Positions 35,165-41,521 of a stretch of DNA of 41,521 nucleotides are shown in pieces (the first letter of the stretch is position 1; each line of letters opens with the position of its first letter). Below the pieces are notes generated by a model. It worked only from the letters and a program-made list of their open reading frames with translations, was not told the origin of the DNA and did not search any database. Origin of the DNA: Nocardia sp. (lineage in GTDB: Bacteria > Actinomycetota > Actinomycetes > Mycobacteriales > Mycobacteriaceae); the NCBI RefSeq assembly GCF_025465275.1, contig NZ_JAODNK010000044.1:1-41521 (forward strand), in the 5' to 3' direction. Both the position numbers and the translations under genes were made by a program.

Positions 35165-36124
35165 TCAGAGCGTCGTGAGATCGGTGTTCGCGCCACAGAG
35201 CACGACCACCGGCCGCTCCCCCGGCGCAGGCACGTACGCACCGCTCTGAATCGCGGCCACTGCGGTAGCTCCGGCCGCTTCGACGACGATCCGGAATTCC
35301 CGCCACAGGTATTCGCGCGCCATCACGATCGCATCGTCGCTGACCAGCACCGACCGCACCGCGTACCGCTGCGCCACCTCCATGGCGATATCACCGATCC
35401 GGCTGGCGCCCAGCGCATCCGAGGCCACGCTCGACACCTCGACATCCACCGGATGCCCCGCCGCCAGCGCGGCGTGCAAGGTCGGCGCACCCTGCGGTTC
35501 CACCCCGATCACCCGGCCACGCAGGCCCAATGCCACCGCGATCCCGGCGACCAGTCCGCCGCCACCGACCGCCACCAGCACCGGCGGCCGACCCCGCACC
35601 TGCTCCTCGATTTCCAGCCCCACCACGCCCGCACCGGCCACGATCTCCGGCAGATCGTAGGCGTGCAGCTGCATGGCGCCACGCTCCTTGGCGAGCTGGC
35701 AGGCATAACGGTGCGCTTCCGCGTAAGTCGTTCCGTGCCACAGCACCTCGGCGCCGTGCGACCACATGGCCGCCACCTTCGTATGCGGCGCGGACTCCGG
35801 CACCACCACCGTGCAGGACAGTCCGCGCAGCGAACTTGCCAGCGCCGCGGCAATACCCGCATTGCCGCCGGAGGCGATCACCACACTGCCGCTGCCGGCC
35901 CGGGCCTGCAGCAGCGCATTGAGGCAGCCGCGCACCTTGAAGGTGCCGCCGTGCTGCAGATGTTCGAGCTTCAAGGTGACCGGAACCGGGCCGCGCGGGC
36001 CCAGGATCTCGGTGTGGAACACGGGCGTCTTGCGGATCTGCCCGTACAGCAAGCGGCGCGCCCGCCGCACATCGGATCGATAGAGCCGCTTGACTTTCCC
36101 GGTCGCCTGGGCGACGTCACTCAC
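35165..36124 (-). CDS. PLP-dependent threonine/serine dehydratase-like enzyme
   Basis: Fold-type II pyridoxal-phosphate enzyme, 319 aa. HLQHGGTFKVRGCLNALLQA has the PLP Lys63, ASGGNAGIAAALASSLRG the substrate loop, and VLVAVGGGGLVAGIAVALGL the phosphate-binding glycine loop; it ends VVLCGANTDLTTL. Most like threonine or serine dehydratases without a regulatory ACT domain, but substrate is not certain. Its GTG start overlaps the upstream CtaG stop (GTGA), so the two are coupled in translation. Confidence 0.85.
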   Translation of the reverse strand: MSDVAQATGKVKRLYRSDVRRARRLLYGQIRKTPVFHTEILGPRGPVPVTLKLEHLQHGGTFKVRGCLNALLQARAGSGSVVIASGGNAGIAAALASSLRGLSCTVVVPESAPHTKVAAMWSHGAEVLWHGTTYAEAHRYACQLAKERGAMQLHAYDLPEIVAGAGVVGLEIEEQVRGRPPVLVAVGGGGLVAGIAVALGLRGRVIGVEPQGAPTLHAALAAGHPVDVEVSSVASDALGASRIGDIAMEVAQRYAVRSVLVSDDAIVMAREYLWREFRIVVEAAGATAVAAIQSGAYVPAPGERPVVVLCGANTDLTTL

Positions 36125-38160
36125 TTACGTACCTCTCGATCACGCCGGGCCAGCTCGGCATACATGGCGTTGTACGAACTGAGTTCCGCATCGTCATCGC
36201 GGTCCGCGGCGCGATCGATTCTCGTGGCCAGCTTCTTATCGCTGCGTGACCATTGGATGAGCAGTGCCAGCATCACCACCACCAGCGGTATTTCACCGCT
36301 GGCCCAGGCGAGGCTACCGCCGGTGTGCTGATCCTCGAGCAGGTTGTTGTTCCAGCCCAGGCCGAGCGCGCGATAGAACCAGCCGCCCAGCACGGTTTCC
36401 ATACTCATGAGCGCGATACCGAAGAAGGCGTGGAAGGGCAGTGATCCGAACACCATGCCCAGCCTGGTGAGCGGCTCCACCTGTCGCGGCTTGGGATCGA
36501 TACCGATGACCACCCAGTAGAAGAGGTAGCCGCTGAGCAGGAAGTGCACATTCATCAGAATGTGCGCGCCGTGCGAGCCGACGAACTGATCGAAGACGCC
36601 ACCCAGATACAGCACATAGAAACCGGATACGAAGAACACCGCGGCGACCACCGGCTGAGTCATGAAGCGCGACACCGGGTTGTGCACGGCGGCGAGAATC
36701 CACTCGCGCGGTCCCGGAGGCGCGTCGCGACCGGCCGGCGGCAGGGCACGCAGGGCCAGCAGCACCGGGCCGCCGAGCGCGAACAAGATCGGGGCCAGCA
36801 TGGAGAGCATCATGTGCTGGCCCATATGCACGCTGAACATGGCCGGCGCGTACCGGCCGATGCCGGAACTCGTCGCGATCAGCAGCACCACGCAGGCAGA
36901 CATCCAGGAGATGGTCCGACCCACCGGCCACGCGTCACCGCGCCGGCGCAGCCGCCGCACACCCAAGAGATAGAGGACAGCCAGCACGATGGCGAGCGTC
37001 CCGAACATCAGATCGAAACGCCAGTCGAACGCGAGCCGGCTGATGCTGGGCGGTCCGGCCAGGTTGTAGCCGATCTCCACCTCGGCCGGAGTCGGGATCT
37101 TGCGCAGATCCGGCGGCGGTGTGCGGCCCAGGCCGACGGCGAGTCCGATGGTGGCCGCGAAGATCAGCACCTCCACGCCCGCGAATCGAACCAGCGCGCC
37201 GCGATCGTCCGGATCCTTGTCGAGTGCGGGCAGCGCCCGCTTCCGCTGCAGGAATCCGATGATGCCGAGCACAATCAGCGCGGTCGCCTTGGCCAGTACG
37301 AGCCGGCCGTAAGTAGTACTGAGCAGATCCGCCCACGGCACGCGGATCCAGGCATTGATCACACCGCTGATCGCGATCACCACATAGGAAACAGTGGCGA
37401 CCTTCGAGAATCGGCGGGCGGCCAGCGCGGTGTATTTGCCCTCACGCAGTGCGTAGGCCAGCACCGCGAACAATCCGCCCACCCAGAAGCACGTCGAAAG
37501 CAGGTGCAGGATCAAACTATTGGTGGCGATATCGTGCGCGCCGCCCGCCGACGAATGTCCGGTGAGCGCGACCGGCAGCAGTGACACCACCGAGAGCAGC
37601 AGCAGCGGCGGCGTCCAGCCCCAGCGCAACGCCACTCGGCAGCCGACCGCGAGCGCCACCACGAAAAACACTGTGAATCGCCATGACCCGGCCACATCGA
37701 CCTGATCGGCGGCGCGCCACACCGCTTCCGGACGCAGTGAATTCTGGAACGGTTGCCCGGTGGTATCCGACAGCGTCAGCGGTACCAGCAACGCCGCCGC
37801 ACCCGCCCACACCAGCGCCGAGTTCCCGGCGCGCCGCAGCGCACGGTACCCGCCGACATCGAGCAGCCCGCTCGCCTGCGGCGGTACGAAGAACGCCGCG
37901 AACAGCAGCGACCCGACAGTCACAGCCGCAGCAAGATCAGCAACGGCCCGCACGGCAGGCAATCCATACGTGGTCAGCGGCCCCGGATCCGGAATGCCCA
38001 GCAGACTCAGCGCCTGCGATGCCGAAAGCCCGACCACCATCGCCGCCACCACCGCGGTGATCGCGCCACCCATGGCGGCAATCGCCGTGAATGTCGCCCC
38101 CGAACTCGTCCGATTCGCTGAGGCGTCAGTAGCTACGGGCGGGTCCTGCGGTGACGACAT
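36121..38160 (-). CDS. CopD-CtaG fusion: copper handling and cytochrome c oxidase assembly
   Basis: Large membrane protein with two domains. The first half is CopD-like, with many helices and a conserved GHSSAGGAHDIATNSLILHL and STCFWVGGLFAVLAYALREG. The second half is a CtaG (caa3 assembly) domain: HMGQHMMLSMLAPILFALGG, MNVHFLLSGYLFYWVVIGID and HAFFGIALMSMETVLGGWFY. The fusion is common in actinobacteria (Rv0102 type) and likely supplies copper to cytochrome c oxidase. I chose the ATG at 38160 (MSSPQDPPVATDAS), giving 679 aa; the frame to 38316 adds 52 residues that do not look coding. A CtaJ-like oxidase subunit is encoded at 18599. Confidence 0.88.
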   Translation of the reverse strand: MSSPQDPPVATDASANRTSSGATFTAIAAMGGAITAVVAAMVVGLSASQALSLLGIPDPGPLTTYGLPAVRAVADLAAAVTVGSLLFAAFFVPPQASGLLDVGGYRALRRAGNSALVWAGAAALLVPLTLSDTTGQPFQNSLRPEAVWRAADQVDVAGSWRFTVFFVVALAVGCRVALRWGWTPPLLLLSVVSLLPVALTGHSSAGGAHDIATNSLILHLLSTCFWVGGLFAVLAYALREGKYTALAARRFSKVATVSYVVIAISGVINAWIRVPWADLLSTTYGRLVLAKATALIVLGIIGFLQRKRALPALDKDPDDRGALVRFAGVEVLIFAATIGLAVGLGRTPPPDLRKIPTPAEVEIGYNLAGPPSISRLAFDWRFDLMFGTLAIVLAVLYLLGVRRLRRRGDAWPVGRTISWMSACVVLLIATSSGIGRYAPAMFSVHMGQHMMLSMLAPILFALGGPVLLALRALPPAGRDAPPGPREWILAAVHNPVSRFMTQPVVAAVFFVSGFYVLYLGGVFDQFVGSHGAHILMNVHFLLSGYLFYWVVIGIDPKPRQVEPLTRLGMVFGSLPFHAFFGIALMSMETVLGGWFYRALGLGWNNNLLEDQHTGGSLAWASGEIPLVVVMLALLIQWSRSDKKLATRIDRAADRDDDAELSSYNAMYAELARRDREVRK

Positions 38161-38364
38161 CCACCCAGGGTAGTTCGGAGTAAGGGTCCGGACTCCCCGG
38201 GGGTTTACGGTCTTCTGGTCTGCACTACCCGCCCGACGCGCCGAACGGTTGCTAGGCAACCAACCGAACACGATCTGGACGCTCGCTATACTTAACGCGC
38301 TGGACACCACGATCAATATGGGTCAAGGTGTTTGGTGGCCGCATCGCCCACGATGCCCCGCACT

Positions 38365-38438
38365 GCCTCCGTAGCTCAGTTGGATAGAGCAAGGGCCTTC
38401 TAATCCCTAGGTCGCAGGTTCGATTCCTGCCGGGGGCG
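38365..38438 (+). tRNA. tRNA-Arg (anticodon TCT)
   Basis: The acceptor arms are GCCTCCG (38365-38371) and CGGGGGC (38431-38437), with one T-G pair. The D-arm GCTC...GAGC, the anticodon stem AGGGC/TCCCT with loop CTTCTAA (anticodon TCT, reading AGA), and the T-arm GCAGG-TTCGATT-CCTGC are clear. The lowest pair of the anticodon stem (C31 with T39) is mismatched. CCA is not encoded. TATACT at 38287-38292 may be its -10. A small stem TGACCT/AGGTCA at 38450-38467 follows. Confidence 0.93.
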
Positions 38439-38523
38439 CACACCAGGCTTGACCTTTACCCAGGTCAGGCCGGGTACCCACACCAAGTACCCAACCATCG
38501 AATCAGAGAAACCCCAGGTCGCC

Positions 38524-38549
38524 GGTCGCAGGTTCGCATCATACGGGGG
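38524..38549 (+). repeat. Partial copy of the tRNA-Arg 3' half (possible att remnant)
   Basis: GGTCGCAGGTTCG at 38524-38536 repeats 13 bases of the tRNA (38410-38422) exactly, and CGGGGG follows at 38544-38549 in the right place. A duplicated tRNA 3' end next to the gene is what an integrase attachment site leaves behind. No integrase is in the window. The rest of 38440-38880 shows only broken reading frames. Confidence 0.5.
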
Positions 38550-38879
38550 TTGCTGTCAGCTAGCACCCCAGCTCAAAGCCCCTATAGAGCAGGATAGCCA
38601 GCTCAGCCGACCTCCGAAATGCCTTTGGCGCAGAGAGCCTCCGCCCGCCCGGACTGCACGACGCGGATCCGGTCGCCGGGCGTATCTTGTCGTGGTTGTC
38701 GAGATCGTGGTCCTCCTCCAGGTCCGCCAGCATCGCGGCGCAACTCTCTTACTGCCCGCAGCTGACAGCTGATATGCCGGAGCGAAAAAGGACATCCGCA
38801 TCCTTCCAAGCCTCGTCTGCCCGGTTGGCGCTGAGTTGAAGTTTGTCGCGGAACTGGTTCTTGGTTTCGTTGGCTTCGC

Positions 38880-39056
38880 GTGCGCATCGACGGCTCCGGC
38901 CAATTCCATCCTCGGCGAATCGGACCCGGGGTTCACGTAGAACTTGCCGTCCCTGAGTAGAACTTTGACGGTATCGCCCGATACGCCGAGTTGGGCTGCG
39001 ATCTCTGTACGGGAATGGCCGACTGAGAGGCCGGAAAGCTTTCGGACAGCGGATAT
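38880..39056 (-). pseudogene. Fragment with a helix-turn-helix, frameshifted
   Basis: Minus-strand reading gives ISAVRKLSGLSVGHS, then RTEIAAQLGVSGDTVKVLL and RDGKFYVNPGS, a good resolvase/phage-type helix-turn-helix. The family-like text leaves this frame near 38890 and appears to continue in another frame (REANETKNQFRDKLQLSANR, ADEAWKDADVLF) before stops. No intact start is visible. Likely a decayed gene of unknown identity. Confidence 0.35.
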
Positions 39057-39064
39057 TTGGTTTC

Positions 39065-39127
39065 CTACGCTGCCTGGTTCCGTTGAAACCAGTCGGCCTC
39101 TACCTCGTTCGGTGTCCGGTAGTTTGA
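39065..39127 (-). pseudogene. C-terminal tail of an IS3-family transposase
   Basis: SNYRTPNEVEADWFQRNQAA followed by TAG at 39065-39067. The YRTPxEVEADW motif and NQAA end are typical of IS3-family orfB C termini. Only about 20 codons remain, bounded upstream by the stop of the DUF2971 gene. Confidence 0.7.
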
Positions 39128-39142
39128 ACGCGGTCGGCAGGT

Positions 39143-39555
39143 CTATCTCAACGGCGCGCCAATCCGGAATTCGAAGAGCGCCGACACGGTGTCGTAGATG
39201 ACCGATGTAGCCAGGGTTCCGTGTCGCATTTGCTTAGGCGTGTCCCGCAGACCTTGGAGGTCCGCCCCCCGGAGAAATCCTGTCGCGTCCAGGGTCGCCA
39301 CCGTCCGCACGAATACCTGCTGCGGCGCCGGGCTGGCATCGAGTTGCGCAGGCGCAGTAGGGAATTCCTCAGCGACGATCCGTGCGCCGAACCACAGTTC
39401 CTGCGTGTCATTCATATGCCGGACATCGGAGGCGAACAGCATGGCCGCTTTCGCCCACGCGGCCGGATCGGCGGGAGTTATCCCGAACTGGGGGCGATCG
39501 AGGATCCGACAAGACCTGCTGCGTCGGTGTAGTGGTAGAGCAGTTCCTTGCTCAC
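39143..39555 (-). pseudogene. DUF2971 protein gene broken by a frameshift
   Basis: A GTG at 39553-39555 starts MSKELLYHYTDAAGLVG. Near 39506-39508 one base seems missing, after which the frame ILDRPQFG, LFASDVRHMNDTQELWFGAR and IVAEEFPTAPAQLDA continues to the TAG at 39143. LYHYTDA at the start and the MNDTQEL motif match the DUF2971 family, whose role is unclear but which occurs often in mobile and defence-rich islands. Supplying one base restores a 138-codon gene. A sequencing error is the alternative. Confidence 0.65.
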
Positions 39556-39827
39556 GCGGATACTCGTTTGTGTTCGTCCTCGCCTTCGCCACACCGGCCC
39601 GCAGTCCACCCAGCAGATCGGAGAGCTGTTGCACTGGAATGGAATAGGTTCACGATCGCTGGCGGCCCGGTGCGCGGGTGGCGTAGGGTGTTCGCGCCGA
39701 TCACATCACCTGCCCGATGGCCCATACTTACAACGGGCGCCATCGGAATGACATCACGTACAACCGAAATCGTTTGTTGCTGTACAGGTCAGGAGCGCCC
39801 TGCGCTGGCGAACCGCCGAGCCGGCAT
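39556..39827. other. Intergenic region, no gene recognised
   Basis: About 270 bp between the DUF2971 remnant and the TetR gene. Short frames exist, for example MQQLSDLLGGLRAGVAKART on the minus strand running into the DUF2971 gene out of phase, but none has family likeness. Confidence 0.35.
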
Positions 39828-40427
39828 TCAGTCGGAGCGGGGCCTGAGGAGGTCATCGACAAGGGTGTCCACCAGATCCCGGGGGATGCTCGATCTCGTC
39901 AGCGCGCGATAGACGATCGGGCCGACCAACGCGTCCATCGTGGCGTCGGGCCCGAGCCTGGGCGAGATCTCTCCGGTTTCGATTGCGCGCGCGAGCATGT
40001 CGCGTTCCTGTGTACGGCGTGGGTCGAGATAGCGCTCGTGAAAGCTCGCGGCGGTGCCGGGGTTGTGCTGCGCCTCGGCGATGAGCGTCAGCAGGACCTG
40101 GCCGGCGGGGTCACGGGTGAGGAATCGTGCGAAGGCGCGAAGGTAGCCGCGGATGCTCTCGGCCGTCGGCTCCTGTGTCGGGAAAGGCAGGCGTTTGCCG
40201 GTGTCTTCGATGAGCGTGTCGAGGAGGATCTCGACTTTGGAGGGCCACCAGCGGTAGATGGTCTGCTTGGCGACGCCGGCGCGGCGCGCGATCGCCTCGA
40301 TGGTCAGCGCGCCGAAACCGTGTTCGACGAGCAGATCGTCTGCGGCGTGCAGCACGGCCAGTCGTGCGGCCTCGTCGCGTCGGCTGCCAGAGCGCGGCCG
40401 TTCGGTCGGAGAGCTCGTGGCGGGCAT
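39828..40427 (-). CDS. TetR-family transcriptional regulator
   Basis: 199 aa from the ATG at 40427. The N-terminal DNA-binding region reads ALTIEAIARRAGVAKQTIYR followed by WWPSKVEILL. The C-terminal domain resembles TetR_C families with PAGQVLLTLIAEAQHNPGTA. The longer frame to 40616 runs through the operator and the divergent gene and is not credible. It is divergent from an SDR gene with a palindrome between the two, so it probably represses both itself and the SDR. Confidence 0.9.
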   Translation of the reverse strand: MPATSSPTERPRSGSRRDEAARLAVLHAADDLLVEHGFGALTIEAIARRAGVAKQTIYRWWPSKVEILLDTLIEDTGKRLPFPTQEPTAESIRGYLRAFARFLTRDPAGQVLLTLIAEAQHNPGTAASFHERYLDPRRTQERDMLARAIETGEISPRLGPDATMDALVGPIVYRALTRSSIPRDLVDTLVDDLLRPRSD

Positions 40428-40460
40428 GTGAGCACAATACCCGGCCGCTCCACCGTGATA

Positions 40461-40490
40461 TTGTCTAGACGCAACGTCTCGTCTAGACAA
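40461..40490. promoter_or_regulatory. TetR operator, 11-8-11 perfect palindrome holding two mirrored promoters
   Basis: TTGTCTAGACG (40461-40471) and CGTCTAGACAA (40480-40490) are perfect inverted copies around CAACGTCT. TTGTCT and TAGACA are spaced by 17 bp in this sequence and, by symmetry, on the other strand as well, so the operator can hold a -35/-10 pair for each divergent gene. Confidence 0.8.
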
Positions 40491-40509
40491 ACTTTGCGAA
40501 GGAGTCACT

Positions 40510-41205
40510 GTGTCCACCACATCCGAGCGCCGAGCTCTCGTCATCGGAGCCTCCCGAGGGTTGGGGCTCGTCCTCGCCACCGAGCTCACCCGACGCGGCT
40601 GGAAGGTCACCGCCACGACACGCCAGCACGGCGGCGAACTGGCGGCTCACGCCGATGCCTCGAACGGAAAGCTGAGGGTCGAACCGTTGGAGATGACAAG
40701 CTCCGAAGAGCTTGCCGCCCTGCGCAATCGCCTCGAAGGCACCCGGCTCGATCTGCTCTTCGTCAACGCCGCGATCGACCGCGGCAATCTGCCGATCAAC
40801 CAGGTCCCGACCGACATGTTCACCGAGGTGATGATCACCAACGCCCTGAGCCCGCTGCGCGCCCTCGAGGCCCTGCGGGGACTGGTCGCACCTGGCGGAA
40901 CCGTCGCGATCATGTCCTCCGAGCAGGGCAGCATCTCGCAGAACACCGAGGATGGCTACGAGCTGTACAAGGCCAGCAAAGCCGCCCTCAACCAGCTGAT
41001 GCGCAGCTACGCCACCCGCAACGCCGACGATGGACAGACCAAGCTGCTGATCGACCCCGGCCACAATCAGACAGAGCTCGGCGGCCCCGACGCGCCCCTC
41101 ACCCCGCAGGAGAGCATCCCCGCCGTCGTCGACGTCCTCGAAGGGCAGGCAGGCATCCCCGGCCTGCAGTTCCTGGATCGCCATGGTGAGAGCGTCCCGT
41201 GGTAG
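40510..41205 (+). CDS. Short-chain dehydrogenase/reductase
   Basis: 231 aa, classical SDR fold. The cofactor motif is GASRGLG at residues 13-19, NAA near 86-88 replaces the usual NNAG, and the catalytic residues are Ser136 or 137 and Tyr153 with Lys157 (YKASK). Substrate is unknown. The GTG at 40510 has AAGGAG about 6 nt upstream. It is regulated by the divergent TetR protein through the palindrome 20 bp upstream of its start, so it probably acts on a compound the TetR protein senses. Confidence 0.9.
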   Translation: MSTTSERRALVIGASRGLGLVLATELTRRGWKVTATTRQHGGELAAHADASNGKLRVEPLEMTSSEELAALRNRLEGTRLDLLFVNAAIDRGNLPINQVPTDMFTEVMITNALSPLRALEALRGLVAPGGTVAIMSSEQGSISQNTEDGYELYKASKAALNQLMRSYATRNADDGQTKLLIDPGHNQTELGGPDAPLTPQESIPAVVDVLEGQAGIPGLQFLDRHGESVPW

Positions 41206-41366
41206 AGCTTCAGGTCAAAGCACCAAAGCTGCGCCGCCCTCACCGCTCGAGCGCCTCCGGCGCTGTTGGATCGGCGGTTCACACCTCCCATCCCGCACTC
41301 CCGGGCGCGCCGGGATAACAGCGTGCGGCGCAGGTGAATTCGATGTTCTGCTGATCGGTTGTCGGG

Positions 41367-41521
41367 TCAATATTTCTCGGGGTGGTCGGCGCGTACGTGC
41401 GCACGCATCCCCTGCAGGCCGAACAGAATCAGCAGCTCGACCACGCCGTCGTCCGCGCTGCCCAGCCAGTGTGGCAGGGATGTATCGAACTCGGCGGCCT
41501 CACCGGGCGGCAGGGTCAGGT
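41367..41521 (-). CDS. C-terminal end of a cupin-type regulator (cut by the window edge)
   Basis: Reading the minus strand from 41521 to the TGA at 41367-41369 gives TLPPGEAAEFDTSLPHWLGS, ADDGVVELLILFGLQG and MRAHVRADHPEKY. LPPGEAAEFDTxxPHW is the typical second cupin strand pair of XRE-cupin regulators, and HVRA is their usual end. The rest of the gene lies outside the window. It is convergent with the SDR gene. Confidence 0.7.
   Translation of the reverse strand, partial: LTLPPGEAAEFDTSLPHWLGSADDGVVELLILFGLQGMRAHVRADHPEKY

Noticed and set aside
38252..38443. Minus-strand ORF beginning MCAPGRNRTCDLGIRR
   Set aside because: It reads antisense through the tRNA-Arg gene; this is a well-known false protein that recurs wherever this tRNA is translated backwards.
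39828..40616. Long TetR frame starting at 40616
   Set aside because: It would run through the perfect operator and overlap the divergent SDR gene; the ATG at 40427 fits the family N terminus.

Overview
The window looks like the chromosome of a high-GC mycolic-acid actinobacterium, most likely Nocardia or a close relative. The gene order follows the Mycobacterium tuberculosis block Rv2464c to Rv2478c: nei, rpiB, a mycothiol-dependent DsbA-like reductase, pepN, an HNH endonuclease, glbO, aglA, a thioesterase, the large NAD-glutamate dehydrogenase, an EttA-type ABC-F protein and an SSB paralogue. GlbO, the LytR-CpsA-Psr ligase, the Rv2466c-type reductase and many GTG/TTG starts fit the same group. 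All names come from reading the translations; no database search was run.

Layout. 1-1770: accessory edge with a WapI-like composite ORF, the tail of an IS30-family transposase and one unknown ORF. 1772-8169: nei-rpiB, an M48 membrane protease, the DsbA-like reductase, a ferredoxin reductase, and a DGPF (YciI) protein followed by an ECF42-type sigma factor. 8170-11830: a hairpin plus 19-bp tandem array, a DMSO-reductase-family molybdoenzyme, and a deletion scar joining a 5'-truncated AraC regulator to an 84-aa reading frame. 11829-15531: divergent purC and pepN. 15591-18055: the most interesting locus, described below. 18145-22149: DUF5130 protein, a CtaJ-like small membrane protein, aglA, glbO and an HNH endonuclease. 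22162-24756: two divergent regulator/target pairs (MarR with a membrane protein, XRE-cupin with azlCD). 24789-38160: a long run of minus-strand genes (LCP ligase, Rv2474c homologue, thioesterase, GDH, EttA, SSB, PLP dehydratase, CopD-CtaG fusion). 38365-41521: tRNA-Arg(TCT), then a degraded accessory stretch (partial tRNA 3' copy, HTH fragment, IS3 tail, frameshifted DUF2971 gene), a TetR/SDR pair with an almost perfect operator, and the 3' end of a cupin regulator.

Candidate system. At 16152-17344 two ClpP-family subunits overlap by ATGA. The first keeps a full Ser-His-Asp triad (S92, H117, D166). The second has Ala (A100) where the nucleophile belongs and a changed SPGG loop, but keeps His and Asp. 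Downstream and convergent is a ClgR/PopR-type XRE regulator ending in Leu-Ala-Ala, with a ClgR-like palindrome before its own start and two degenerate versions before the protease genes. A roughly 490-bp array of four hairpin units lies before the operon, and a second tandem array plus a nested hairpin lies after it. I infer an accessory mixed active/inactive Clp peptidase under a self-limiting regulator. The canonical clpP1P2 pair is expected outside the window.

Three intergenic regions (8202-8395, 15591-16077, 17365-17560) carry tandem arrays made of or next to inverted repeats. The hairpins at 8202 and 17482 share a core, which suggests a dispersed repeat family.
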